From Cedecea neteri (GTDB taxonomy: Bacteria > Pseudomonadota > Gammaproteobacteria > Enterobacterales > Enterobacteriaceae), in assembly GCF_000757825.1 (NCBI RefSeq), contig NZ_CP009451.1:2480001-2544000 (forward strand): a stretch of 64,000 nucleotides of DNA, written 5' to 3'. The notes under the pieces were generated by a model. That model made no database searches and was not told where the DNA came from. It saw only the letters and a list, made by a program, of their open reading frames with translations. Below, piece by piece: positions 36,348-46,144 of the stretch (position 1 is its first letter; each line of letters begins with the position of its first letter). Both the position numbers and the translations under genes were made by a program.

Positions 36348-38999
36348 ATGAACGAACGCTATTCTGCTTTGCGAAGTAATGTCAGCATGCTCGGAAAACT
36401 GCTCGGAGATACCATCAAAGATGCGCTGGGGGAGAATATTCTCGACCGCGTAGAAACGATCCGTAAGTTATCCAAGTCCTCCCGCGCCGGTAATGAAGCC
36501 CATCGTCAGGAGCTGCTGAGCACGCTGCAGAACCTCTCAAATGATGAACTGCTCCCCGTCGCCCGTGCTTTTAGCCAGTTCCTTAATCTTGCCAACACCG
36601 CAGAGCAGTACCACAGCATCTCCGCGACGGGCGAAGCGGTCAGTAACCCGGAAGTTATCGCCAAAACGCTGCAAAAATTAAAAAATCAGCCAGACATCAG
36701 CGAAGCCGCAATTCGTGAAGCCGTTGAGTCCCTCTCTCTGGAGCTGGTGCTTACCGCTCACCCTACGGAAATCACCCGCCGTACCCTGATTCACAAATTG
36801 GTCGAAGTGAACAGTTGCCTGAAGCAACTCGACCACAGCGATCTCGCCGACTACGAGCGTAACCAGATAATGCGCCGCCTGCGCCAGCTTGTTGCTCAGG
36901 CCTGGCATACCGACGAAATCCGTAAACATCGCCCTTCTCCGGTCGACGAAGCCAAATGGGGCTTTGCGGTGGTGGAAAACAGCCTCTGGGAAGGCGTACC
37001 AAACTACCTGCGCGAGCTTAACGAGCAGCTCGAAGAGAACCTGAACTACAAGCTGCCGGTGGACTTCGTACCGGTACGTTTCACCTCCTGGATGGGCGGT
37101 GACCGCGACGGTAACCCGAACGTCACCTCCGAAATCACCCGTCACGTCCTGCTGCTTAGCCGCTGGAAAGCCACTGACCTGTTCCTGCGCGATATTGCGG
37201 TGCTGGTTTCAGAGCTGTCGATGGTGGAATGTACGGCGGAGCTGAGCGAGCTGGCAGGACCGGATGCGGGCCAGGAACCTTATCGTCACATCATGAAAGG
37301 GCTGCGCCAGCAGCTGCTTGCCACTCAGGCATGGCTTGAAGCCCGTCTGAAAGGTCAGCGCCTGCCCAAACCTGAAGGTCTGCTCATTCAAAACGAGCAG
37401 CTCTGGGACCCGCTCTATGCCTGTTATCAATCGCTGCAGGCCTGCGGGATGGGGATTATCGCCAACGGACAGCTGTTGGATACCCTGCGCCGCGTGAAAT
37501 GCTTCGGCGTGCCGTTGGTACGCATTGATATCCGCCAGGAAAGTACTCGCCACAGCGAAGCGTTGGGCGAAATGACTCGCTATATTGGCATCGGTGATTA
37601 CGAAAGCTGGTCAGAGGCCGACAAACAAGCCTTCCTGATCCGCGAACTGAATTCCAAGCGCCCTCTGCTGCCCCGCCAGTGGGAACCAAGCGCGGATACC
37701 CGCGAAGTGCTGGAAACCTGTAAAGTGGTCGCCGAAGCCCCGCGTGGTTCTATCGCGGCCTACGTTATTTCGATGGCCAAAACGCCTTCCGACGTGCTGG
37801 CCGTTCACCTGCTTCTTAAAGAAGCCGGTTGTACTTTCGCCCTGCCGGTTGCGCCGCTGTTTGAAACCCTCGACGACCTGAATAACGCCGACGACGTAAT
37901 GACCCAGTTGCTGAACATTGACTGGTACCGCGGCTTTATCCAGGGCAAGCAAATGGTCATGATTGGCTATTCTGACTCGGCGAAAGATGCGGGCGTAATG
38001 GCTGCATCCTGGGCGCAATACGAAGCGCAAGATGCCCTGATCAAAACCTGCGAGAAGGCCGGGATTGCCCTGACGCTGTTCCACGGTCGCGGTGGCTCTA
38101 TCGGTCGTGGCGGTGCACCTGCTCACGCGGCCCTGCTTTCACAGCCACCGGGAAGCCTGAAGGGCGGCCTGCGTGTGACTGAGCAAGGCGAGATGATCCG
38201 CTTCAAATACGGCCTGCCGGAAATCACCATCAGCAGCCTGTCGCTCTACACCAGCGCCATTCTTGAAGCTAACCTGCTGCCGCCGCCGGAGCCGAAGAAA
38301 GAGTGGATCCAGATTATGAATTCACTTTCGGCCACCTCATGCGAGATGTATCGCGGCTATATTCGGGAAAACGAAGACTTCGTGCCGTATTTCCGTTCCG
38401 CAACGCCGGAGCTGGAATTGGGCAAACTTCCATTGGGCTCTCGCCCGGCAAAACGCCGTCCAAACGGCGGCGTAGAATCTCTGCGCGCCATTCCGTGGAT
38501 CTTCGCCTGGACCCAGAACCGCCTGATGCTGCCTGCCTGGCTGGGAGCCGGTGCTGCACTACAAAAAGTGGTGGAGGAAGGGAAACAAAGCGAACTGGAA
38601 ACAATGTGCCGCGACTGGCCGTTCTTCTCCACTCGCCTCGGTATGCTGGAGATGGTATTTGCGAAAGCAGACCTGTGGCTGGCGGAATACTACGATCAGC
38701 GCCTGGTGAAGCCCGAGTTGTGGAAGCTGGGTAAACAACTTCGTGACCAGCTCGAAGCCGACATCAAGGTCGTGCTGGACATCGCCAATGACTCGCACCT
38801 GATGGAAGATTTACCGTGGATTGCCGAGTCTATCACCCTACGTAATATCTACACCGACCCGCTGAACGTCCTGCAGGCCGAGCTGCTACACCGCTCACGT
38901 CAGTCGGAAGAGAAAGGCGAAGAACCTGATGCCCGTGTAGAACAAGCCCTGATGGTCACCATCGCCGGCGTTGCCGCCGGGATGCGTAATACCGGTTAA
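36348..38999 (+). CDS. ppc: phosphoenolpyruvate carboxylase
   Basis: Anaplerotic carboxylation of PEP to oxaloacetate, allosterically activated by acetyl-CoA and inhibited by aspartate in the family. The ATG at 36348 gives 883 residues ([16 protein letters not shown]), exactly the E. coli length; the frame extends five codons to 36333. Catalytic histidine in [12 protein letters not shown] (~138), [15 protein letters not shown], and [14 protein letters not shown] (~580) are present, and the protein ends MRNTG. Monocistronic, with a UUCG-loop terminator. Confidence 0.98.
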   Translation: MNERYSALRSNVSMLGKLLGDTIKDALGENILDRVETIRKLSKSSRAGNEAHRQELLSTLQNLSNDELLPVARAFSQFLNLANTAEQYHSISATGEAVSNPEVIAKTLQKLKNQPDISEAAIREAVESLSLELVLTAHPTEITRRTLIHKLVEVNSCLKQLDHSDLADYERNQIMRRLRQLVAQAWHTDEIRKHRPSPVDEAKWGFAVVENSLWEGVPNYLRELNEQLEENLNYKLPVDFVPVRFTSWMGGDRDGNPNVTSEITRHVLLLSRWKATDLFLRDIAVLVSELSMVECTAELSELAGPDAGQEPYRHIMKGLRQQLLATQAWLEARLKGQRLPKPEGLLIQNEQLWDPLYACYQSLQACGMGIIANGQLLDTLRRVKCFGVPLVRIDIRQESTRHSEALGEMTRYIGIGDYESWSEADKQAFLIRELNSKRPLLPRQWEPSADTREVLETCKVVAEAPRGSIAAYVISMAKTPSDVLAVHLLLKEAGCTFALPVAPLFETLDDLNNADDVMTQLLNIDWYRGFIQGKQMVMIGYSDSAKDAGVMAASWAQYEAQDALIKTCEKAGIALTLFHGRGGSIGRGGAPAHAALLSQPPGSLKGGLRVTEQGEMIRFKYGLPEITISSLSLYTSAILEANLLPPPEPKKEWIQIMNSLSATSCEMYRGYIRENEDFVPYFRSATPELELGKLPLGSRPAKRRPNGGVESLRAIPWIFAWTQNRLMLPAWLGAGAALQKVVEEGKQSELETMCRDWPFFSTRLGMLEMVFAKADLWLAEYYDQRLVKPELWKLGKQLRDQLEADIKVVLDIANDSHLMEDLPWIAESITLRNIYTDPLNVLQAELLHRSRQSEEKGEEPDARVEQALMVTIAGVAAGMRNTG

Positions 39000-39018
39000 T
39001 TCTTTATTAACTACCTCT

Positions 39019-39042
39019 AAACCCCGCTTCGGCGGGGTTTTT
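39019..39042 (+). terminator. ppc terminator
   Basis: AAACCCCGC and GCGGGGTTT close a TTCG tetraloop and are followed by TT(T). Confidence 0.92.
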
Positions 39043-39136
39043 CATTGCAGGCTAATTAAAAGGCTCATCATTATTGCAATTTGCCTTAACTATTTATTCT
39101 TCTTAAATAAAAAGACAATAAACATGCAAAAGTAGA

Positions 39137-39259
39137 GCCACCGTAAATCGTTGTGGAACAAGCTCCAAATTCCGCTGTCATTATCCAGACACATTTCCTA
39201 TATTGTGCGCAAAAGTCACTCGTTTACGGGTGGCTTTTTTCGTCAATAAAAGCCACCGT
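39137..39259 (+). promoter_or_regulatory. three-segment pairing element and candidate promoter upstream of eptC
   Basis: The 333-base ppc-eptC gap holds three related segments: A, GCCACCGTAAA (39137-39147); B, TTTACGGGTGGC plus six T (39223-39240); C, AAAAGCCACCGTA (39247-39259). B can pair with A or with C, with one bulged G. B with C forms a hairpin of about 12 pairs; A with B closes a 75-base loop before the T-run. A promoter-like CTGTCA (39175-39180) and TATATT (39199-39204), 18 apart, would start transcription between A and B. Whether this is a leader attenuator, the end of a small RNA or a repeat remnant cannot be told by eye. Confidence 0.4.
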
Positions 39260-39332
39260 AGCGTCCATAACTAAGGCTTACTTAAGGTTTTCTCATTACG
39301 GTTAATGATAATTTTTTAGCACAGGCAAGAGA

Positions 39333-41066
39333 ATGCACTTCACATCGAACCCGCCTGAACGCAAGTTCAGCATTAAAGCCCTTGGATGGGTTTTACTTTA
39401 TTTTTGGTATTTTTCATCGGTTCTGCAGATTGCCATATTATCAACAGGATACAGCGGTACAACGGGGCTGCGTGATTCCCTGCTGTTCAGCTCCCTGTGG
39501 TTTATTCCCGTCTTTCTGTTCCCACAGCGTACGCGCATTATCGCCGCCGCTATCGGCGTCGTTCTATGGGCAGCTTCGATTGCGGCTCTCGGCTATTACG
39601 TTGTTTACGGACAGGAGTTCTCACAAAGCGTTCTGTTTGTGATGTTCGAGACAAACGCCAACGAAGCCAGCGAATACCTAAGCCAGTATTTTAGCCTGAA
39701 GCTGTTGTTGATTACGCTGGCCTATACTCTGGTGGCAATCCTGCTTTGGACACGCTTGCGCCCGGTTTATATTCCAAATCCATGGCGCTGGCTGGTCTCC
39801 TTCGCCATCCTGTTTGGTCTGGTGCTTAACCCGGTCGGCAAAGAGTGGCTCATTAACAAACGCAGCATCGGCGACTCGTTCTCAAGTATTTCTTCTCGCC
39901 TTGAGCCAGCGGCACCGTGGCAGTTTATCGTCGCCTATACCGAGTACCGCCAGCAGTTGGACAGCCTGAACAGCATGCTCAATTCCAACAACGCGCTGCC
40001 GCCTTTGGCTAACCTGAAAGATGCCTCCGGCAACGCGCCGCGCACCTTAGTGCTGGTGATTGGCGAGTCGACACAGCGTGGCCGTATGAGCCTTTATGGC
40101 TATCACCGCCAGACAACGCCTGAACTGGACGAGCTGCACAAGACCGACCCGCAAATGACGGTGTTTAACAACGTCGTCACGTCACGTCCCTACACCATCG
40201 AAATTCTGCAGCAGGCGCTGACGTTTGCGGACGAGAAAGATCCGGACCTTTATCTGACCAAACCTTCGCTGATGAACCTGATGAAGCAGGCCGGTTACAA
40301 AACGTTCTGGATAACCAACCAGCAGACAATGACCGAGCGCAACACGATGCTGACGGTGTTCTCAAGGCAGACCGACAAGCAATATTATATGAATCAGCAG
40401 CGTACGCAGAGCGCACGCGAATACGACACTAACGTCCTGGCACCGTTTAAAGAGGTGCTGGCAGACCCGGCACCGAAGAAGTTCATTATCGTGCATTTGC
40501 TGGGTACGCATATTCGCTACGACTTCCGCTACCCGGAAAACTGGGGCAAGTTTGACGGTAAAACCGATGATTTACCTGCAGGTTTGAGCAAAGATCAGCA
40601 AGAAGCCTACAACAGCTACGATAACGCCAACCTGTTTAACGACCATGTGGTTTCCACGCTGATCAAAGACTACAAAGCCAGCGACCCTAACGGTTTCCTG
40701 CTCTATTTCTCAGACCATGGGGAAGAGGTTTACGATACGCCACCGCACCAGACGCAGGGTCGTAACGAAAGCAACCCAACGCGTCATATGTACACCATAC
40801 CGTTTATTGTCTGGACGTCACCGACCTGGCAGCAGGCTCATCCGCGTGACTTCTCGGGCGATATAAACCGGAAGTACAGCAGCTCAGAACTGATTCATAC
40901 CTGGTCTGATTTGGCCGGTTTAACCTACGACGGCTACGATGCAACGCGAGCCATCGCCAGCCCGCAGTTTGTAGAAGCAACCCGCTGGATTGGTAACCCG
41001 TATGAGAAAAACGCGTTAAGGGATTACGACTCGCTGCCTTACAGCGAGCAGGTAGGCAATCAGTAA
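39333..41066 (+). CDS. eptC: lipopolysaccharide core phosphoethanolamine transferase EptC
   Basis: EptC (CptA/YijP) moves phosphoethanolamine from phosphatidylethanolamine to heptose I of the LPS core at the periplasmic face. 577 residues. Five N-terminal membrane helices lie within residues ~14-170, followed by a periplasmic alkaline-phosphatase-like domain. The nucleophile threonine is in VIGESTQRGRMSLYGY and metal ligands are in FSDHGEEVYD. In E. coli the neighbour on this side differs; here an insertion sequence sits 40 bases after the stop and has split its terminator. Confidence 0.95.
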   Translation: MHFTSNPPERKFSIKALGWVLLYFWYFSSVLQIAILSTGYSGTTGLRDSLLFSSLWFIPVFLFPQRTRIIAAAIGVVLWAASIAALGYYVVYGQEFSQSVLFVMFETNANEASEYLSQYFSLKLLLITLAYTLVAILLWTRLRPVYIPNPWRWLVSFAILFGLVLNPVGKEWLINKRSIGDSFSSISSRLEPAAPWQFIVAYTEYRQQLDSLNSMLNSNNALPPLANLKDASGNAPRTLVLVIGESTQRGRMSLYGYHRQTTPELDELHKTDPQMTVFNNVVTSRPYTIEILQQALTFADEKDPDLYLTKPSLMNLMKQAGYKTFWITNQQTMTERNTMLTVFSRQTDKQYYMNQQRTQSAREYDTNVLAPFKEVLADPAPKKFIIVHLLGTHIRYDFRYPENWGKFDGKTDDLPAGLSKDQQEAYNSYDNANLFNDHVVSTLIKDYKASDPNGFLLYFSDHGEEVYDTPPHQTQGRNESNPTRHMYTIPFIVWTSPTWQQAHPRDFSGDINRKYSSSELIHTWSDLAGLTYDGYDATRAIASPQFVEATRWIGNPYEKNALRDYDSLPYSEQVGNQ

Positions 41067-41085
41067 CGTCTTTTTCCAGTTAAGC

Positions 41086-41097
41086 AAAAAGCCCCGC
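41086..41097 (+). terminator. left arm of the terminator split by the insertion sequence
   Basis: AAAAAGCCCCGC, complementary to GCGGGGCTTTTT at 42556-42567. Removing the insertion and one copy of the AAG duplication restores a complete hairpin with loop GTATGTAA that would serve both eptC and metF. Confidence 0.85.
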
Positions 41098-41138
41098 GTA
41101 TGTAAGTGGACTGACCCCATAAAGTTGGACAGTTCATG

Positions 41139-42026
41139 TTAAGCGGCTATCGGGGTCTGGGTTCGGTATTCTACCGGACTCAGGCCTTTTAATTTCAGAC
41201 TGATCCGCTCGTTGTTATAGTAATGGATATAGTCCTCTATCGCCTTCCTCAGTTCATTCAGATCGCTGAACCTGTTCAGGTAAAAACACTCCGATTTCAG
41301 TGTGCCGAAGAAGTTCTCCATCACCGCATTATCCAGACAGTTTCCTTTGCGCGACATACTTTGTGTCATGCCCTGTGCCTTTAACCTTGCCTGATAGCCT
41401 GCCATTCGATATTGCCAGCCCTGATCCGTGTGCAGCAAGGGGCTATCTTCCGGGCTGAGCTTCAGGAACGCATCGCGCAGCATGCTATTAACCATCTCCA
41501 TCACCGGCCTTTCCGACAGGCTGTAGGAGATAATCTCCCGGTTAAACAGATCGAGAACCGGCGACAGATACAGCTTTTTACCCTGTACTGAGAACTCGGT
41601 GACATCCGTGACCCATTTTTCGTTGGCTTTCGATGCCCCGAAGTTCCGGCCCAGGATATTGGGTGCAGCCTTGCCCACTTCCCCTTTCCAGGCACGATAT
41701 TTCTTCACCCTTATCAGAGAACGGAGCGACAGTTCTGCCATCAGCCGCTGTACAGTTTTATGGTTCACCAGCAGACCCTGCCTTCTCAGCGAGAGCGTGA
41801 TCCTGCGGTAGCCATAACGCCCTTTGTGATAGTGATAAATCTCTCTGATTTTGGCTTTCAGCCCGGCATGCCTGTCTGCTCGCTTCAGCGCATTGATATT
41901 GTGATACCACGTACTGCGGGACATGCCCGCTGCACGAAGAAGATCACTGAGCGCATACTCCAGCCTTAGTTCGTTGATTATTGCGGCTTTCCGCCGTTTT
42001 TCTCGCTTTGAACTAAGGCCTTCAGC
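41139..42026 (-). CDS. IS150-group transposase catalytic part OrfB (made as OrfAB by -1 frameshift)
   Basis: DDE integrase-fold transposase (rve domain). The -1 frame is open from the slippery site to 41141; its first conventional start is an internal ATG at 41924, so production by frameshift from orfA is the expected route. The catalytic triad is visible: D in EKWVTDVTEFS, D in LLHTDQGWQY, and E in DNAVMENFFGTLKSE. An HTH_21 region (YHKGRYGYRRITLSLRRQG) precedes it. The A AAA AAG heptamer at 42026-42032 (minus strand) is the frameshift signal known from IS150. Confidence 0.92.
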   Translation of the reverse strand, partial: AEGLSSKREKRRKAAIINELRLEYALSDLLRAAGMSRSTWYHNINALKRADRHAGLKAKIREIYHYHKGRYGYRRITLSLRRQGLLVNHKTVQRLMAELSLRSLIRVKKYRAWKGEVGKAAPNILGRNFGASKANEKWVTDVTEFSVQGKKLYLSPVLDLFNREIISYSLSERPVMEMVNSMLRDAFLKLSPEDSPLLHTDQGWQYRMAGYQARLKAQGMTQSMSRKGNCLDNAVMENFFGTLKSECFYLNRFSDLNELRKAIEDYIHYYNNERISLKLKGLSPVEYRTQTPIAA

Positions 42027-42502
42027 TTTTTTAGATAGGCATTCTCTGCTCGCAGGTAACGAAGTTCAGCCCGCAACTCTTCGGGAGATAACTTATCCAG
42101 CGCAGCATCGGTAAGTGGAGGTGTTTTTTTGGGTTTTGTCATGTCCTTGCTCCGGCCAGGTTTTATGCTCAGAAGTCCTTTTTCACCTGCGTCTTTGTAG
42201 ACATTCACCCAGTGCCGGACAACGGTTTCAGTGGAGATATTAAACCGTGCGGCAGCTTCGCGCATCGAAAGTTCTTCAGCGAGAACCGTGCGTACGACAG
42301 CAATCCGGAACGCCGGAGAATGGCGGTCATTTTTCCAGGTAATGCCATCAATACCGTGGAGTTGCCAGGCTCTTACCCAGCGTCGCACTGATGTTCTTTC
42401 AACACCAAAACGTTCAGCGGTACGATGTGTTCCATCTTTTCCGGCAAGGTAGTGTTTGACTACAGCTAATCTGGTTTCGAGGGAATATTTTGGCTTTGCC
42501 AT
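41978..42502 (-). CDS. IS150-group transposase N-terminal protein OrfA
   Basis: 174 residues from the ATG at 42502 (MAKPKYSLETRLAVVKHYL); the frame is open further but crosses the IS end. Two helix-turn-helix segments (HRTAERFGVERTSVRRWVRAW and MREAAARFNISTETVVRHWV) and a C-terminal leucine-zipper-like helix (LRAELRYLRAENAYLKKLKAL) are typical of IS3-family OrfA. It overlaps orfB by about 50 bases at the frameshift signal. Confidence 0.92.
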   Translation of the reverse strand: MAKPKYSLETRLAVVKHYLAGKDGTHRTAERFGVERTSVRRWVRAWQLHGIDGITWKNDRHSPAFRIAVVRTVLAEELSMREAAARFNISTETVVRHWVNVYKDAGEKGLLSIKPGRSKDMTKPKKTPPLTDAALDKLSPEELRAELRYLRAENAYLKKLKALVQSEKNGGKPQ

Positions 42503-42555
42503 AAAAAACTGCACCTTACTCAGTTGGGTGTCCAACTTTTGGGGTGCAGTCCAAA

Positions 42556-42569
42556 GCGGGGCTTTTTTT
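42556..42569 (+). terminator. right arm of the terminator split by the insertion sequence
   Basis: GCGGGGCTTTTTTT, the complement of the arm at 41086-41097. In its present place it cannot form a local hairpin, so metF and eptC both seem to lack their original terminator. Confidence 0.85.
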
Positions 42570-42584
42570 ATCGAAAATAAACGG

Positions 42585-43484
<900 letters not shown>

Positions 43485-43530
43485 TCATCAATCGCATCAT
43501 TATTGTGTGTTATTGCACCCGTTGCCACCC

Positions 43531-43554
43531 AGACGTTTAGACGTCTGGATAGAA
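43531..43554 (-). promoter_or_regulatory. MetJ operator of metF
   Basis: Tandem eight-base boxes: AGACGTTT (43531-43538), AGACGTCT (43539-43546, perfect) and GGATAGAA (43547-43554). MetJ with S-adenosylmethionine binds such arrays cooperatively. Confidence 0.9.
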
Positions 43555-43663
43555 AGATGACGGAAAAGCGCCAATGCGTCAACAGAAATATCACCACAGA
43601 AAGTGGAGGAATTCTCACTCAAGATGAATTTTTTTCAGGAGGGGTAGAAAGGAAGGCTTGCAG

Positions 43664-43698
43664 GAAAACGCACTCTCCTCCGGGAGGAAGAGAGTGCG
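43664..43698 (-). terminator. metBL terminator
   Basis: GCACTCT and AGAGTGC, with inner CCTCC/GGAGG pairing, form a hairpin just after the metL stop; on the minus strand TTTT follows. Confidence 0.75.
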
Positions 43699-43709
43699 GG
43701 GAAAAACAA

Positions 43710-46142
43710 CTACAGCAGCTGTGCCAGGCGGTTCAAATCAGACTGGATTGCCCCGGCCGTCACGTCGCGGCCGGCGCCAGGTCCGCGAATTACCAGCGGG
43801 TTATCACGGTACCAACGGCTTTCAATCGCGAAGACGTTATCGCACGGCAGCAGAGCGGCAAGCGGATGCTCTGCACGCACGGCTTCAACGCCAACGCGCG
43901 CCTTGCCGTTCGCATCAAAACGAGCCACGTAGCGCAGCACCAGCCCCATTTCCTGCGCGGCCTCCAGCCGTTGCAGCATTTGCTCGTTCAGCTCATCGCC
44001 ATTTTCAAAGAAGTGGTCGATGGAGCCACCTTCACAGCCTGAAGGTACCAGAGATTCCACCCGAACCTGATCCGGCTCGATGTCATAACCCGCTTCGCGG
44101 GCAAGGATCACCAGCTTACGCATCACGTCTTTACCAGAAAGGTCAACGCGCGGATCCGGCTCGGTCAGCCCCTGCTGCCAGGCTTGATCCACCAGCTCGG
44201 TAAACGGCACGGTGCCGTCAAACTGCAGGAACAGCCATGAGAGCGTCCCGGAGAAAATACCGCTAATAGCCAAAATGGCATCACCGCTATCGCGCAGGTC
44301 ACGCACGGTATGGTTAACCGGAAGCCCGGCACCTACCGTCGCGTTGTACAGCCAGTGGCGCCCCGTTTTCTCAAACGCATCGCGAATCTGGCGATACTTA
44401 TGGCCATTTCCCGCGCCGGCCAGCTTATTGGCGCTGATCACGTGGAAGCCGTGGCTGGCGAAGTCGAGATACTGATCCGCAAGCTGCTCGCTGGCGGTCA
44501 CGTCCAGCACCACTAAATCATCGTAAGGGTGAGCGCGCATCCACAGGAACAGCGACTCTTCATCCTGCTGGACGGCCTCGTCATTGAAGAAGGCCAACGC
44601 GCGGCTGGCATCCAGCCCTTCATAGTTCAGCAGGCTACGGCTGCTATCAACCACGCCGGCAAGCACAAACTCAAAGCCGGTACGGGCAGAGAGAACTTCC
44701 TGCTCACGGGCAAAAAGCTCAAGCCAGCGGGAGCCGATATTGCCTTTTCCGAATAGCATCAAGCCAATACGTTTTTCAGCACGAAACAGCGACTTATGTA
44801 AGCCCTGAATCAGGCTCTCCGTTGGACCAACGCGCAGCACGGCCACCAGGCTAATGCCGTCTTCCGACTGCCAGATAAACTCGACGGGATGATCTTTTAG
44901 CTGCTGCCAGAAGCGGTGGCTATGCAGCGGGTTACGACAAACGCCCGCCCCCACCATCGCCACAAGTGCCAGGCCTTCCCGCAGACGCAGTTCACCCTGC
45001 AAACCGGCGTCCTGGAGAAGCAACAGCACGCTGTTTGCAACTTCAGAGGTGTAGCAAAGCTGAAGCAGGTTACGGTCAGGATGTACGCCAATCGACAGCG
45101 GGCGTACCTGGCCACGCTTGAGGATCAGATCCAGCTCTTTTTGCGCCAGCTTAAAGTCCTGATGCGACGGCACCTGATACTCGATCAGGCAGACATCGTC
45201 GTGACTGGTGACAATACGTGCGCCGGTGCCGGAGGCCAGCACGCGCTCAATTCGCGTAGAGCCCTGCTCAGGCGAATAGCTGCAGCGCAGCTGAAGGTCG
45301 ATATCGCTCCCGGATACGGGCTGCAAGGTACGAGCGTGCAAAACCGGGGCGGCAAGGCGAGCCAGTTCGCTAGCTTCATCAAGACGCAGGAGCGGCAGCA
45401 GGCAGGCATCTTTAACCTTACGCGGGTCGGCGCTGTATACACCGGCAACGTCACTCCAGATAGTGACACGGGAAACGCCGGCCAGCGCGCCAATTTGCGT
45501 CGCAGAGTAGTCAGAACCGTTACGTCCCAGCAGAACGGTTTCCCCCGCCTCGTTGCTGCAAATAAAGCCCGTGACAACCAGCCGTTTATTCGGATGCTGG
45601 GCAAGCAAGTTTTGCAGCAGTGGCCAGGAACGGCCCTCATCAACCTGCGGCTGAGCAGCTCGTTCAGCACGCATAAAATCACGGGCGTCCAGCCACGCGG
45701 CTTCAACACCAAGTTGGTTCAGGACGGCAGACATCAGACGTGCCGACCAGACCTCGCCGTGCCCAACCACCTCTGCGTAAACGGCATCGGTCATTTTGCC
45801 GTCCAGCAGTCCCGCAAGGCGCTCAAGGTCGTGGATAAAATCGGCAATCAGGCCATCGGCAACGTCCGGCGGCAGCAGGCCGCCAATAAGATCGCTCTGG
45901 TAGCGGCGCAGCGTTTGCTGCACCTGATGCGCGGAAAGCCTGTCGCTCTGGCTCAGCTTGAGCCAGTTGATCAACTGGTTAGTGGTACTGCCGGCGGCCG
46001 AAACCACCATCATGTCACCCGGTCTGGAATACTCGGTCATGATACCCGCCACGCGCAGGTAACACTTCACATCGGCAAGACTGCTGCCCCCAAACTTGTG
46101 CAGTTGACGAACCGGCGTCCCTGCTGGTGCTGAAACACTCAT
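43710..46142 (-). CDS. metL: bifunctional aspartate kinase / homoserine dehydrogenase II
   Basis: Methionine-branch fusion enzyme catalysing the first and third steps of the aspartate pathway. 810 residues as in E. coli. The aspartate kinase occupies about residues 1-450 (LHKFGGSSLADVKCYL near 15; GRNGSDYSATQ), and homoserine dehydrogenase the rest (LMLFGKGNIGSRWLELF near 466; NATVGAGLPVN; FSGTLSWLF). It follows metB by two bases and shares its MetJ-controlled promoter. Confidence 0.98.
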   Translation of the reverse strand: MSVSAPAGTPVRQLHKFGGSSLADVKCYLRVAGIMTEYSRPGDMMVVSAAGSTTNQLINWLKLSQSDRLSAHQVQQTLRRYQSDLIGGLLPPDVADGLIADFIHDLERLAGLLDGKMTDAVYAEVVGHGEVWSARLMSAVLNQLGVEAAWLDARDFMRAERAAQPQVDEGRSWPLLQNLLAQHPNKRLVVTGFICSNEAGETVLLGRNGSDYSATQIGALAGVSRVTIWSDVAGVYSADPRKVKDACLLPLLRLDEASELARLAAPVLHARTLQPVSGSDIDLQLRCSYSPEQGSTRIERVLASGTGARIVTSHDDVCLIEYQVPSHQDFKLAQKELDLILKRGQVRPLSIGVHPDRNLLQLCYTSEVANSVLLLLQDAGLQGELRLREGLALVAMVGAGVCRNPLHSHRFWQQLKDHPVEFIWQSEDGISLVAVLRVGPTESLIQGLHKSLFRAEKRIGLMLFGKGNIGSRWLELFAREQEVLSARTGFEFVLAGVVDSSRSLLNYEGLDASRALAFFNDEAVQQDEESLFLWMRAHPYDDLVVLDVTASEQLADQYLDFASHGFHVISANKLAGAGNGHKYRQIRDAFEKTGRHWLYNATVGAGLPVNHTVRDLRDSGDAILAISGIFSGTLSWLFLQFDGTVPFTELVDQAWQQGLTEPDPRVDLSGKDVMRKLVILAREAGYDIEPDQVRVESLVPSGCEGGSIDHFFENGDELNEQMLQRLEAAQEMGLVLRYVARFDANGKARVGVEAVRAEHPLAALLPCDNVFAIESRWYRDNPLVIRGPGAGRDVTAGAIQSDLNRLAQLL

Positions 46143-46144
46143 GC

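Larger units (their letters stand above)
41107..42553 (-). mobile_element. complete IS3-family (IS150 group) insertion sequence
   Basis: 1447 bp. The ends are inverted: TGGACTGACCCCATAAAGTT at the left and, read inwards from the right, TGGACTGCACCCCAAAAGTT. A three-base AAG is repeated directly outside both ends (41104-41106, 42554-42556) as target duplication. Two overlapping frames orfA and orfB, with a slippery site, encode the transposase; no lesions are seen, so it may be active. The size is close to IS150 (1443 bp). I cannot assign an ISfinder name. Confidence 0.93.

Noticed and set aside
41107..42553. Insertion sequence as one end of a composite transposon
   Set aside because: There is a single copy in the window, bracketed by its own three-base duplication, and both flanks are core genes.
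44916..46133. 405-codon open frame opposite metL
   Set aside because: Shadow of metL codon usage; no recognisable domain and no initiation signal.
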